From Bog-473 sp963738135 (GTDB lineage Bacteria; Actinomycetota; Acidimicrobiia; Acidimicrobiales; RAAP-2): DNA of 64,000 nt. The DNA lies in contig CAVTVK010000003.1 of the NCBI GenBank assembly GCA_963738135.1, positions 1 through 64,000 on the forward strand, in the 5' to 3' direction. Position numbers and translations under genes: made by a program. The notes under the pieces are model-generated. The model did not search any database. It saw only the letters and a list, made by a program, of their open reading frames with translations, and was not told the DNA's origin. Below are positions 52,921 through 62,035 of this stretch, in pieces. Every line of letters begins with the position of its first letter. Within the stretch, counting starts at the first letter, position 1.

Positions 52921-54165
52921 TCAGCCGTGACGCGTGAGCACCAGCTGTACGACGTCCAAGTAGCCGCTTCGGAAGCCGGCCTCGCTGTAGGCCAGGTAGA
53001 ACGACCACATTCTCCGAAAGGTCTCGTCGAAGCCCATCCGGCCGACTTCGTCGGCTCCGTTGCGGAAGCGTTCCCGCCAGCAAGCCAAAGTGGTGGCATA
53101 GCTCAAGCCGAACGAGAGTCGATCGACAACGGCCAAATCCGTATACGTGGCCATTGTGTTCTGCATGGCCTGTTCGGACGGAACGATCCCCCCAGGGAAG
53201 ATGTACTTGTGGATCCATGTCCACGACGACCTCGTAGCGAGGAGCCGCTCATGCGCCATGGTGATGGCCTGAAGTCCGACCCTGCCTCCTGGCGCCAGGC
53301 ACCGATCCAGCGTCTGGAAGTACGCTGGCCACCACCGCTCCCCCACCGCCTCGATCATTTCAACACTGATGATGGCGTCGTAGATTCCGACGACATCTCG
53401 ATAGTCCCGCACCGCGATGTCAACCAAGTCATCCTGTTGTTCGGCCACCACTCGATGCTGTGCCAAATGCGCCTGCTCATCGGACAGGGTCACGCTGGTT
53501 ACCCGTGCTCCCCTTCGCGCTGCCCGCAGAGCCAGCTCACCCCATCCGGTTCCGATTTCGAGCACGCGAGTGCCTCGTTGGACGCCAGTCGCATCGAGCA
53601 ATCGCTCGATCTTGTGAGCCTGGGCCCGTTCGAGCGTCGTGTGCGCATCAGTGAAGAGGGCGGCCGAGTACGTCATCGACTCGTCCAGAAAGGACGCGAA
53701 CAAGTCGTTCGAGAGGTCGTAGTGCCGGGCGATATTGCGCGCCGCCCCGGGGCGGTCATTCTCTTCGGTGCCGGGTTGGCGGGCTTCGTACCAGCGCCGG
53801 ATGCGCTGGAGAGGCCGCGGGACCAACGAGTCGGCCTGGCGAGCGAGTGCCTCGAGCAGCTCAACGAGTTCGACGGAGTCCCATTCCTGGGCCATGTAAG
53901 ACTCGCCGAAGCCGATCTTGCCGTCCACACCCAGCCGCGCAAGGAACCTCTCTGGATGAAGCACCTTCATGACTGGGCCATTGGCGGGACCAAAATGCGT
54001 TGCGTCGGGAAAATCCACTCGAATACCTGTCTGCGTAGCCACTCGTTTGAGAAAGTATCGGGCGAGCGCAGCTCGAATTGGGGACGGCTTTGGCGGGGTC
54101 AACCCGACCCATCGCCGCAAGTCGACGTGGGCATGGCGCTCCGGTTCGTGAGACACGATGCTCAT
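52921..54165 (-). CDS. Cyclopropane-fatty-acid-phospholipid synthase-family methyltransferase
   Basis: 414 aa from ATG 54165, which overlaps the upstream stop (ATGA). CFA-synthase fold: N-terminal lipid-binding part (FGPANGPVMKVLHPERFLAR, GFGESYMAQEWDSVELVELL), then ARHYDLSNDLFASFLDESMTYSAALF, SAM motif VLEIGTGWGELALRAARRGA and SVEMIEAVGERWWPAYFQTL. Acts at the membrane on unsaturated acyl chains, adding a methylene or methyl group. Third gene of the FAD oxidoreductase-DUF1365-CFA operon, an association conserved across phyla and often tied to light or singlet-oxygen stress. Confidence 0.93.
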   Translation of the reverse strand: MSIVSHEPERHAHVDLRRWVGLTPPKPSPIRAALARYFLKRVATQTGIRVDFPDATHFGPANGPVMKVLHPERFLARLGVDGKIGFGESYMAQEWDSVELVELLEALARQADSLVPRPLQRIRRWYEARQPGTEENDRPGAARNIARHYDLSNDLFASFLDESMTYSAALFTDAHTTLERAQAHKIERLLDATGVQRGTRVLEIGTGWGELALRAARRGARVTSVTLSDEQAHLAQHRVVAEQQDDLVDIAVRDYRDVVGIYDAIISVEMIEAVGERWWPAYFQTLDRCLAPGGRVGLQAITMAHERLLATRSSWTWIHKYIFPGGIVPSEQAMQNTMATYTDLAVVDRLSFGLSYATTLACWRERFRNGADEVGRMGFDETFRRMWSFYLAYSEAGFRSGYLDVVQLVLTRHG

Positions 54166-54875
54166 CGTGGCTGCACCTTGAGCCTGCGTGCCCAGAGACG
54201 CACCCCCTGCCAACGGATCAAAAGGGCGATACGCAGGGCCGGGTGAAGGAGGGATGCGCGCACGATGCCTCGTCTGTTTGCGATGCGCCGCTCCCCCGTC
54301 AGTGTTGCCTCAAAGGGCGCGTCGTCGCTGCGATGCAGTGTCACGGCGACCGACAGAGAAGGACCTGGCTCGCTCACGCGAATGTCGTAGCGGCCATCGA
54401 CGGGATAGAACGGGGAAACATAGAGCTCCTTGATCACTTCGGAGCGTCCGGTCTCGTCAGGTCGCAGAAGATAGGTGTGACGTTCGCCGTGGGTGTTGTG
54501 CACTTCAGCCAAGACGGCGACTCGCCCCCCAGCGGCGTCATAGCACCAGAACACGCTGATGGGATTGAAGACGTAGCCGAGGGTACGAGGCATCGCAAGC
54601 ATCAGAATCCGGTCCGCCACCACACCATGCTCCGTCAACAGTGCGCGCACGTCGCTGTGGTCAGGGTGCTCGAACTGTGCAAGGCGCCAGACAAGGCCGG
54701 AAGGCTTTGGCAACTCGTCGTAGTCCACCAACCAGTAGCTCGCTTTGTACCGAAACCGATTCTTGATCGGGAGCCGACGCGTATGCGTGACCACGGATGC
54801 GTACAGTGCTGGCAATTGCGAAGGGGTCGATACAGATGACGGGGCGGCGTTTCTTCTCGGGGGAGCGGACTGCAT
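54162..54875 (-). CDS. DUF1365 protein
   Basis: 237 aa from ATG 54875 (TGATG overlap with the upstream stop); GTG 54878 or TTG 54881 are in frame and possible. DUF1365 signatures: SVVTHTRRLPIKNRFRYKAS, GYVFNPISVFWCYDAAG, EVHNTHGERHTYLL, KELYVSPFYPVDGRYDIRV. Role unknown; it is nearly always encoded between a COG2907 FAD oxidoreductase and a CFA-type methyltransferase, suggesting a step in modified fatty-acid synthesis. Confidence 0.9.
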   Translation of the reverse strand: MQSAPPRRNAAPSSVSTPSQLPALYASVVTHTRRLPIKNRFRYKASYWLVDYDELPKPSGLVWRLAQFEHPDHSDVRALLTEHGVVADRILMLAMPRTLGYVFNPISVFWCYDAAGGRVAVLAEVHNTHGERHTYLLRPDETGRSEVIKELYVSPFYPVDGRYDIRVSEPGPSLSVAVTLHRSDDAPFEATLTGERRIANRRGIVRASLLHPALRIALLIRWQGVRLWARRLKVQPR

Positions 54876-56143
54876 CACCAACGGACCCCCAACGCCTTCG
54901 CCGCGGTGATCCCCGACCGGCAGCCGTCCTCATGAAATCCCCAACCGTGATACGCACCAGCGAAGGCCAACCCGCTGCCGTTGAGCTCGGAGAGATGTCT
55001 CTGGGCATCGACCGAGGTACCGGTGTAGATCGGGTGCTCATACGTCATACGAGCCAGGACTTGCTCCGGATCGATACGGTCCGTTGCATTGAGGGTCACG
55101 ATATGTGACTGCGCGGAAGGAATCCCTTGCAGGCGGTTCATGTCGTACGACACGACGGGGTGATCGATCGGACCGACGCATGTAGGCAAGAGGAAGTTCC
55201 AGGACGCCTGGGCTCTCTCGGCCTTCGGAAGGAGCGTGGTGTCAGTGTGCAGCCACGTGTCGTTGCGCGAGTATCGGAAGGCACCGAGGATGGATCGCTG
55301 TCTCGGGCTCGGGTTGGCGAGAAGGTCCAGCGCCGTGTCGGCATGCGTGGCCACCACGACGCGCTCGAACAAGATTGCCTCGTCATCGGCGGTCCTGACC
55401 TCGGCACCATCATCCCGCATAACGACGGCTGTGACCGGCGTCGAGGTTGCGACGGCGCTTAGGTGTTTGACCACTCGGTCGACATAGGTACGCGATCCAC
55501 CGACGACCGTGCGCCAGGCCGGCGAGCCGGTAAACGACAGCATCCCGTGGTTCTCCAAAAAGATGAACAGATACCGGGCTGGGTATTGCAGCGCGACACC
55601 AGGAGCGACCGACCACACACAGGCGACGATCGGCACTACGAAGTGCGACACGAAGTAGTCGGAGTAGCCCCCGTGCTCCAAGAACTCTCCGAGTGAGAGC
55701 ACATCGTCTCCTCGGGCCAGAACTCTCTTGGCCTGACGGTGAAACCGATGAATCTGGGCGAGGAGCCGCAGGAAGGCGAAGTTGCCGAGGGATCGAGGTT
55801 GGGCAAACACGCCACCGAGGCCCTTGGCGCCGGCGTATTCCAAACCGCAGCCGTCGCAATGAACCGACAGGCTCATTTCGGTTTGACGCGTCACCACATT
55901 CAGTTCTGAGAACAGCCGGCAGAGCAAGGGATAGGTGCGCTGGTTGTGCACGATGAAGCCCGTGTCGATGGGGACCGTCCCCGCGTCCGGAGTGATCACG
56001 TCGTGGGTGTCGGCGTGGCCACCCAGATGGGCGGCCGCTTCATAGAGGGTGACGTCGTAGTTCTGCTGCAAGACATAGGCCGCCGTGAGCCCCGCAATTC
56101 CGGACCCGACCACCGCTGCTCTGTCTCGCCGTGCTTGTGACAA
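54875..56143 (-). CDS. COG2907-type NAD(P)/FAD-dependent oxidoreductase
   Basis: 422 aa from TTG 56143, preceded by GGAGGAGTGTCGG. FAD-binding motif AAVVGSGIAGLTAAYVL near the N-terminus, acidic YEAAAHLGGHADTHD, then PIDTGFIVHNQRTYPLLCRL and C-terminal FAGAYHGWGFHEDGCRSGI. Amine-oxidase/phytoene-desaturase-like fold. Probably oxidises an acyl chain in the same pathway as the CFA-type enzyme. The longer frame to 56224 runs across the divergent promoter into the regulator gene and is rejected. First gene of the leftward operon. Confidence 0.9.
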   Translation of the reverse strand: MSQARRDRAAVVGSGIAGLTAAYVLQQNYDVTLYEAAAHLGGHADTHDVITPDAGTVPIDTGFIVHNQRTYPLLCRLFSELNVVTRQTEMSLSVHCDGCGLEYAGAKGLGGVFAQPRSLGNFAFLRLLAQIHRFHRQAKRVLARGDDVLSLGEFLEHGGYSDYFVSHFVVPIVACVWSVAPGVALQYPARYLFIFLENHGMLSFTGSPAWRTVVGGSRTYVDRVVKHLSAVATSTPVTAVVMRDDGAEVRTADDEAILFERVVVATHADTALDLLANPSPRQRSILGAFRYSRNDTWLHTDTTLLPKAERAQASWNFLLPTCVGPIDHPVVSYDMNRLQGIPSAQSHIVTLNATDRIDPEQVLARMTYEHPIYTGTSVDAQRHLSELNGSGLAFAGAYHGWGFHEDGCRSGITAAKALGVRW

Positions 56144-56208
56144 CCGACACTCCTCCACGTTTTTGTGCAACGGGACGACGAAGACCGAGTTTAGTGCTAA
56201 AAAGGACC
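56144..56208. promoter_or_regulatory. Divergent control region with repeated TTTNGTGCNAA elements
   Basis: 65 bp separate the two operons. TTTTGTGCAA (56161-56170) and TTTAGTGCTAA (56190-56200) share TTTNGTGCNA, centred about 29 bp apart on the same strand. The second forms the dyad TTTAG-TG-CTAAA and lies just before the regulator's ribosome binding site AAAGGACC. These are candidate operators for the B12-dependent regulator. Confidence 0.5.
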
Positions 56209-57078
56209 ATGGCCGCAAAGCCACTGACCGTCACGCTCCAGGAGGCTGCTCAACAACTCGGATTGCATTACATGACCGTCTATCGCTACGTGCGCACCGG
56301 AAAGCTTCCGGCCACTCAGGACGGGTTGATCTGGCGGATTCGGAAAAGCGATGTCAACGCACTGAAGAACCGCCGGGTATCCGCCAAAGGCTCTCGGCCT
56401 CGCCGCAAGACCACGACGGGCACTAGCCGAGCGCTGGAAGCGCGCTTGCTCGCTGGGGACAGCGCGGGAGCATGGTGGCTGATCGAGAATCGCCTCGGTG
56501 GCGGTCTTGACCCCACTGGCGTCGTCACCACGCTCCTCGCCCCAGCGCTTCGATCCATCGGAGCGAAATGGGCCGACGGCGATGTCAGCATCGCAGAAGA
56601 GCACCGAGCGACGGCCGTGTCTCAGCGCATCATCGGTCGCCTCGGCCTCCAGTTCGGGCGGCGGGGCCGAAGTCGTGGCACGGTCATCGTTGCTGCTCCC
56701 GCGGGTGATCTGCACACACTGCCCGTGGCCATGGTGGCTGACCTCTTGCGCTGGCGAGGCTTCGACGTTGCCGAACTCGGGGCGAACACCCCCGTCGACG
56801 CGTTAACTGAGGTCGCTGACCAGGCGGACCGTCTGGTGGCGGTTGGCATCGCCTCGACCACATTGGGCCTCGACGCCGAGGTCGGGCGGTCAATTGAGGA
56901 ATTGAAGACGACGGGCCGAGGCGCCCCGACCCTCCTCGGTGGAAGCGCGATCCGATCCGCTGCTCACGCCCGGGCGTTGGGAGCCGACATCTGGACGGGG
57001 CGCAACGGGTGGAAGGTTGTCGAGACCGTCGAGAGTCTCGTGGATACTGGACACGTCATCGAGACCGAACATGTCTAG
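56209..57078 (+). CDS. CarH/LitR-like cobalamin-dependent light-sensing regulator
   Basis: 289 aa from ATG 56209 (AAAGGACC upstream). N-terminal HTH (TLQEAAQQLGLHYMTVYRYV, RTGKLPATQDGLIWRI) is of the excisionase/HTH_17 type rather than a long MerR domain. Helical cap domain (75-150) has the W-x9-EH motif at Trp121-Glu131-His132, the adenosylcobalamin photoreceptor signature. B12-binding domain (155-280) has the lower-ligand His169 in PAGDLHTLP and later LGANTP and LLGGSAI. By analogy with CarH, it would repress in the dark as an AdoCbl-bound oligomer and release DNA on light. Flanked by the target-like operons. Confidence 0.88.
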   Translation: MAAKPLTVTLQEAAQQLGLHYMTVYRYVRTGKLPATQDGLIWRIRKSDVNALKNRRVSAKGSRPRRKTTTGTSRALEARLLAGDSAGAWWLIENRLGGGLDPTGVVTTLLAPALRSIGAKWADGDVSIAEEHRATAVSQRIIGRLGLQFGRRGRSRGTVIVAAPAGDLHTLPVAMVADLLRWRGFDVAELGANTPVDALTEVADQADRLVAVGIASTTLGLDAEVGRSIEELKTTGRGAPTLLGGSAIRSAAHARALGADIWTGRNGWKVVETVESLVDTGHVIETEHV

Positions 57079-58093
57079 TAACGCTGGAAAGGACCGTCCG
57101 CATACTGGGTTCGAGCGGGCCGTCGACGCTCTCCTTGAGTTCTCGATCGGCGGAAGCTTCTCTCGGCTTGGTTACGTCGTTCGTCGGCACGTCGAGCATT
57201 GGACCGCTCCGGATCGACTCGACGCCAAGGTGATGATCGTGACCGGAGCGTCCTCCGGCATTGGGCAGGCGGCGGCCGTGCGGCTCGCAGCGCTAGGAGC
57301 TGAGGTGTGGCTCGTCGGTCGGAACGCAGAACGACTACGCGCAGCGGGCAGGATGGCGGAAGCTGCTGGAGGGGGTGGGCCAATCCATACCGCCGAGGTC
57401 GATGTGGTCAATGCTGCCGCTGTGTCGGCCTTCGTCGACCAGGTGGCATCGTCGCACGATGAGGTCCATGCACTCATCCACAACGCCGGCGCGCTCTTCC
57501 CAAAATATGGTCTTTCGGACGACGGGACGGGGTCGCTGACGGAGCGCACGCTGGCCATCCACGTGCTTGCACCATTTCGCCTGAGCTCGCTCTTGGCTCC
57601 GCTCCTGCTTCGTGCGGAGCAATCGGTCATCACGACGGTTACATCTGGGGGCATGTACACCCAGCGATTCGATCCGGGCCACATAGAGGTCGGACCAGAG
57701 GGGTACCGCGGTGCCGTTGCGTACGGCAAGGCCAAACGAGCCCAGGTCGTGCTGTCCCACGAATGGGCCCGCCGCTGGGCCGGCGGGGGTGTGGCCAGCT
57801 ACGCGGTTCATCCCGGCTGGGTGGACACACCGGGTCTTTCCGTTGGACTGCCCTCCTTCTCCAAACTGGGTCCGCTTCTTCGTACCCCGACGCAGGGCGC
57901 GGACACGGTGACATGGTTGGCGGCTGACGGGCCACGGCGGGCCTCGGCGTCCGCGCCCATCGACGGTCTCTGGCACGACAGACGCTTACGAGGGGAGAAC
58001 TACATCCCAACGACTCGTCGGTCCCAGTCCCAGAGCGTCCACGACCGCTGCGCTCTTTGGAACTTCTGCGCCGAACGAACGGCAGTGGGATGA
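57071..58093 (+). CDS. Short-chain dehydrogenase/reductase
   Basis: 340 aa, ATG 57071 overlapping the regulator stop by 8 bp, so cotranscribed. About 55 N-terminal residues precede the Rossmann motif VTGASSGIGQAAAV; NAG motif IHNAGALF; catalytic Ser near TSGGMY and YGKAK as YxxxK. SDRs with this extension are regular neighbours of CFA/photolyase clusters. The substrate is not known; a lipid or pigment intermediate is plausible. The tail after LRGENYIPTTRRSQ looks extended relative to the core. Confidence 0.88.
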   Translation: MSSNAGKDRPHTGFERAVDALLEFSIGGSFSRLGYVVRRHVEHWTAPDRLDAKVMIVTGASSGIGQAAAVRLAALGAEVWLVGRNAERLRAAGRMAEAAGGGGPIHTAEVDVVNAAAVSAFVDQVASSHDEVHALIHNAGALFPKYGLSDDGTGSLTERTLAIHVLAPFRLSSLLAPLLLRAEQSVITTVTSGGMYTQRFDPGHIEVGPEGYRGAVAYGKAKRAQVVLSHEWARRWAGGGVASYAVHPGWVDTPGLSVGLPSFSKLGPLLRTPTQGADTVTWLAADGPRRASASAPIDGLWHDRRLRGENYIPTTRRSQSQSVHDRCALWNFCAERTAVG

Positions 58094-58166
58094 TGAACCC
58101 CCCGGCGAGGCGGAGTGCCAACGCTCGTCGGCCACGGGACCGCGTCCTCGTTCCCGAAGTCACCCG

Positions 58167-59081
58167 ATGAACGTCGCAATCGCCGGGGCCTCGGGGTTCA
58201 TTGGCTCCAGATTGGCAAGCAAGCTGGCCGAGCGAGGACATCACATCACCGCTTTGACTCGAAAGCCCGAGAACTACCGGGGTGTCGGGTCGGCCGTGCG
58301 AGCCGATGTGAACGATGCCAGAAGTCTCTTGCACGCCCTCGAGAATCAGGAAATTGCGTACTACCTCGTCCATTCCTTAGCGAGGCCTGACTTTGCAAAG
58401 CAAGACAGATCCGGGGCCCGTACCTTCGCGCAGGCGGCAGTGCAGTCCGGCGTGACCCAGGTCATTTATCTGGGTGGATTGGGCGACGACAGCCAAGACC
58501 TCTCCGAACACCTTCGCAGCAGACGAGAGGTTGAAAGCATTCTTATGGACTCTGCTCCCACGACGGCACTCCGAGCGGGAATCGTTATCGGTGAGGGAAG
58601 CATTAGCTGGGAGATCCTCCGCCAATTGGTCGTCAGGCTCCCGGTCATGATCACCCCGCGCTGGGTCGAAACGAGGACACAGCCAATCGCACTGAGCGAT
58701 GCGCTGTTCAATTTGATGGGCTCGCTGGGTCGTCAGGACATGGTGGGCCAGTTCTACGAGATCGGCGGACCGGAACCTCTCACCTACCGACGCATGATGA
58801 TGACCGTCGGCCGACTCATGGGTTCTCGGAGGGTGATCCTCCCGGTGCCACTGCTCTCTCCGAGGCTCTCTTCTCATTGGCTGCGCTTCATCACCGACGT
58901 CGACCTCAGGACAGCTCGAGCGCTCGTCGATTCGATGTGTAACGAGGTTGTGGTGCATGACGATCGAATCAATGACCTCTTGGGCCATAAGCCGATGGGC
59001 TTTGAAACCGCCGCCTCCGCGGCGCTTCAGTCCACAGAGCATCGCTTGGACACCAGAGGGCGGACGCGTGCACACCCATAG
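58167..59081 (+). CDS. NAD(P)-binding NmrA/atypical SDR protein
   Basis: 304 aa. MNVAIAGASGFIGSRLASKL gives the atypical-SDR glycine motif. YYLVHSLARPDFAKQDRSGA and QVIYLGGLGDDSQDLSEHLR, followed by RREVESIL, fit the COG0702 group often annotated as NAD(P)H-binding oxidoreductase. The C-terminal part (FITDVDLRTARALVDSMCNE) resembles that of proteins carrying a DUF2867-type extension, here short. Follows the SDR gene after 73 bp. Confidence 0.85.
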   Translation: MNVAIAGASGFIGSRLASKLAERGHHITALTRKPENYRGVGSAVRADVNDARSLLHALENQEIAYYLVHSLARPDFAKQDRSGARTFAQAAVQSGVTQVIYLGGLGDDSQDLSEHLRSRREVESILMDSAPTTALRAGIVIGEGSISWEILRQLVVRLPVMITPRWVETRTQPIALSDALFNLMGSLGRQDMVGQFYEIGGPEPLTYRRMMMTVGRLMGSRRVILPVPLLSPRLSSHWLRFITDVDLRTARALVDSMCNEVVVHDDRINDLLGHKPMGFETAASAALQSTEHRLDTRGRTRAHP

Positions 59082-59730
59082 GGGAACGGGAGGGAACACC
59101 CGACTCAGCGAGAGCCTCAGCCAGGGCCGGCGACGATCCCTCACAGTGGTCGTCACCCTGGTGGTCGGGTCCGTCTTGCTGGCGGCCACGTTGCGCGCAC
59201 CCTCGGGCTCGACAAGCTTCTTCGTCATCGGGTTCTTGGTCGCCGGCACGTGGATCGCGGGATCGCTGATCTCGGGGCCCATTCCGCTCGAAGCGAACCG
59301 ATCGTCCCGGCTGTGTCTTGCGCTCAGAGGATTGGCGCTCGGCGGTGTCGCCTTCTTGGCGTTCCTCGTCGCCTATCTCCTTGGCCGACATGTTCCGCTC
59401 ATCTCGAGCGCCCTTCACACGATCCTCACCAAGGCCGATGCGGGTCCGGTGGCGCTTGTCTTGGCCGTCGCGCTGCTGAACGGGTTGGGGGAAGAGCTTT
59501 TCTTCCGCGGCGCGCTGTTCGACGTCTTGGGATCTCGCAATCCCATCGTAAGCTCTCTCGTCGTCTACGTCGCCGTGACCGCGACCGTGGGGAACATTGC
59601 GCTCATCGTTGCGGCCCTTGTCATGGGAATCATCTTCACACTGCAACGCGCGCGCACTGGCGGGATCTTGGCATCGACAATGACGCACCTTTGTTGGTCA
59701 ACCCTTATGGTTCTCGCATTTCCGAGGTGA
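59068..59730 (+). CDS. CPBP-family intramembrane metalloprotease-like protein
   Basis: 220 aa from GTG 59068, overlapping the previous gene by 14 bp. Five to six membrane helices. CPBP (CAAX protease and bacteriocin-processing) motifs: GLGEELFFRGALFDVLG with EExxxR, and THLCW near the C-terminus with the second-motif His. The membrane role in this cluster is unknown. Confidence 0.78.
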   Translation: MHTHRGTGGNTRLSESLSQGRRRSLTVVVTLVVGSVLLAATLRAPSGSTSFFVIGFLVAGTWIAGSLISGPIPLEANRSSRLCLALRGLALGGVAFLAFLVAYLLGRHVPLISSALHTILTKADAGPVALVLAVALLNGLGEELFFRGALFDVLGSRNPIVSSLVVYVAVTATVGNIALIVAALVMGIIFTLQRARTGGILASTMTHLCWSTLMVLAFPR

Positions 59731-59779
59731 GGACGATTGGAAATAGCCACAAGGGTCGGCCAGCCGTAACCGGACATCG

Positions 59780-61156
59780 GTGCAGTCGATGACGTCCCGT
59801 GCAGTGGTTTGGTTCCGTCGGGATCTTCGGTTGGTCGACAATCCGGCTTGGGCCGCAGCCAACGAGCACGTCGATCGAGTTACTGCCCTCTTCGTGCTCG
59901 ATCCAAGTCTCGACGCTGCTGCCGGCCCGGCCCGGCGCCGGCAACTCCTGGCCCACCTGCACGGGCTGGACCAGAGCCTGCAGACTCAGGGTGGGCGGCT
60001 TCTGGTACTCCACGGTGATCCGGCTTCGGTGGTTCCTCAGGTTGCCAGGGCGTGTGGCGCTGCCGCCGTCTACGCCAACGCCGACGTAACACCGTACGCT
60101 CGTCAGCGAGACGACGCGGTGAGGTCACTGCTCGGGGCCGACCTGGAGTTGTGGTGGGGCACGCTGATGCATCCTCCAGGATCGGTGACCACTGGGAAGG
60201 GACACACATCTCGGGTCTTCACGCCGTTCCATGTCAAGTGGCGTGAGAAGGCGCTATCGCAATGGCCCGAAGCGCGCCACGTCGACATAGACGACGAGAT
60301 CGGGGATGGACTGCCTCAACTAGAGCACCAAGTGTTTCAGGCTGGTGGCGAACAGGCCGCCATGGATCGACTCTTCGAATTCGCTGAGCGAGTTGACGAC
60401 TACGACGACCACAGAGACAGACCGGATCTGTCAGGAACGTCGTGCCTCTCAACGGACCTCCATTTCGGGACGCTGGCGCCGCGCACGATCGCTTCGATAG
60501 TCGGTACCTCCACCGAGGGACGGGCCGCCTTCGTGCGACAACTCGCCTGGCGGGATTGGTACGCCCATTTGCTTTGGGAAGTACCGAGCTTGGTGAATAC
60601 TCCGCTGCGGGCTGACACCATGCGAATGGGATGGAAGGACGATCCTGACGATATCGAACGCTGGCAAGCGGGCCTTACGGGCTACCCACTCATTGACGCT
60701 GGCATGCGTCAGCTGGAAACCACTGGGTGGATGCACAACCGGGTGCGCATGGCAGTGGCTTCCTTTCTCGTCAAAGACCTATTGGTCGATTGGCGCATCG
60801 GGGAGCACTGGCTTCGTCAACGTCTCGTCGACGGCGACATTGCTCAGAACGTCGGTAACTGGCAGTGGGTCGCTGGAACTGGGCCTGATGCAGCCCCTTA
60901 CTTCCGGGTCTTCAACCCGGTGCTGCAGTCTCGGAAATTCGATCCCGATGGCAACTACATCAAACGGTTCATTCCTCAGCTCTCGGATCTTCCGGTCCGA
61001 TGGATTCACGCACCGTGGACCGCCCCGCCCGAAGAATTGGACGTGTCTGGAGTGGCGCTAGGCGACGCCTATCCCTTTCCGATGATTGATCACGCCTTCG
61101 CCCGCGACCGCGCCCTTGCGGCCTACGCCGCTGCTCGGCACACTCCCAGGAAATGA
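59780..61156 (+). CDS. Deoxyribodipyrimidine photolyase (class I)
   Basis: 458 aa from GTG 59780; ATG 59789 is a close alternative. N-terminal antenna-binding alpha/beta domain (AVVWFRRDLRLVDNPAWAAA). C-terminal FAD domain with TGYPLIDAGMRQLETTGWMH, NRVRMAVASFLVKDLLVDWR, NVGNWQWVAGTGPDAAPYFR and FNPVLQSRKFDPDGNYI, all diagnostic of CPD photolyases. It repairs UV pyrimidine dimers with blue light. Last gene of the operon next to the light sensor. Confidence 0.95.
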   Translation: MQSMTSRAVVWFRRDLRLVDNPAWAAANEHVDRVTALFVLDPSLDAAAGPARRRQLLAHLHGLDQSLQTQGGRLLVLHGDPASVVPQVARACGAAAVYANADVTPYARQRDDAVRSLLGADLELWWGTLMHPPGSVTTGKGHTSRVFTPFHVKWREKALSQWPEARHVDIDDEIGDGLPQLEHQVFQAGGEQAAMDRLFEFAERVDDYDDHRDRPDLSGTSCLSTDLHFGTLAPRTIASIVGTSTEGRAAFVRQLAWRDWYAHLLWEVPSLVNTPLRADTMRMGWKDDPDDIERWQAGLTGYPLIDAGMRQLETTGWMHNRVRMAVASFLVKDLLVDWRIGEHWLRQRLVDGDIAQNVGNWQWVAGTGPDAAPYFRVFNPVLQSRKFDPDGNYIKRFIPQLSDLPVRWIHAPWTAPPEELDVSGVALGDAYPFPMIDHAFARDRALAAYAAARHTPRK

Positions 61157-62035
61157 GATCGCATGCCCGGGATGCCGTGACGCTACCTCTGGCCCATCTC
61201 CTTCCTTCGCAGCTGCTTGTTGTCGTCGGCACCACTACGCGCTAGTCAAGCTGCCTAGAGACCCACCTCACGGGGACCCGGCTCTGGCCTGCGCCGTACT
61301 GTCGCCAGAGTGCCTCGGAAGTGCCGAACAGTCCCGCCGTCCCGATACGTCTTGGGACAGGGGGTCTGCCTATTCGAACGCTCTAGCGAAGACCGGTTGC
61401 GTTATGCCGGATGATTTCCCTGAGACCCGTTTAGACCCTCGACGTGGTCCGGGCAGGCCCATAACCGGAGCCCCCGATCCACCTCTGGGGCCGAACCGCC
61501 TGCCCGTGACTACCGCCTCGGTTCTTTGAGCCGGGTGTCGACCTTGGTGATGACGCGAAGAGACCGGACGCCTCGCTGTGGCACATGATTGACGCCGGGC
61601 GAGCAATTGAACTGGTGCGGATTGCTTATGTCGCAAGAGTGGGAAGGACATCGTTGCAGTGAGACACCAGAAGAACGTCGCTGCGAGACGTGTGTCCGTC
61701 GGTTCACCAATGCGATCGCCGGTTCCCCTATGTCGTCAACAAGGCTTGTCGCGCCAACAAACCAGCCGATCCGGTGATTTGGATCACCGCCGCTGGGTAT
61801 TAACAGGGAGCACCTAGTCAGTCACGATGGCAGGTGCGCGTGAGCGGCTCCCTCCGACTAGGGAGCCTTGCTCCGTCGTCGGGCGCTACGGCGCAGTCCA
61901 GGGGCGTTTGTGGCAACTTTCGCACGGGTGGTCGCTTCGCGACCCCAGCCGGACCGAACGCCGTCACATATGTCGACATGGTTTCGACGCTTGGTTTCGG
62001 GGTAGACGGTTGTTGCACGCGCAAAGGAGGTAACC
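61157..62035. other. Long region without a supported gene
   Basis: 879 bp. Short frames on both strands (for example 61370-61651 minus, 61589-61777 plus) lack ribosome binding sites and coding character. The GTGCCGAACAGTCCC stretch near 61320 resembles sequences near 34807 and 49575, suggesting element debris. Confidence 0.45.

Noticed and set aside
52885..54246. 453-aa plus-strand open frame
   Set aside because: Antisense to the cyclopropane-synthase gene, which has clear family motifs. No ribosome binding site or domain character on this strand.
61157..62035. Small genes in the 61.2-62.0 kb gap
   Set aside because: Frames of 60-140 codons exist on both strands but have no ribosome binding sites, no conserved-looking motifs and conflicting codon use.
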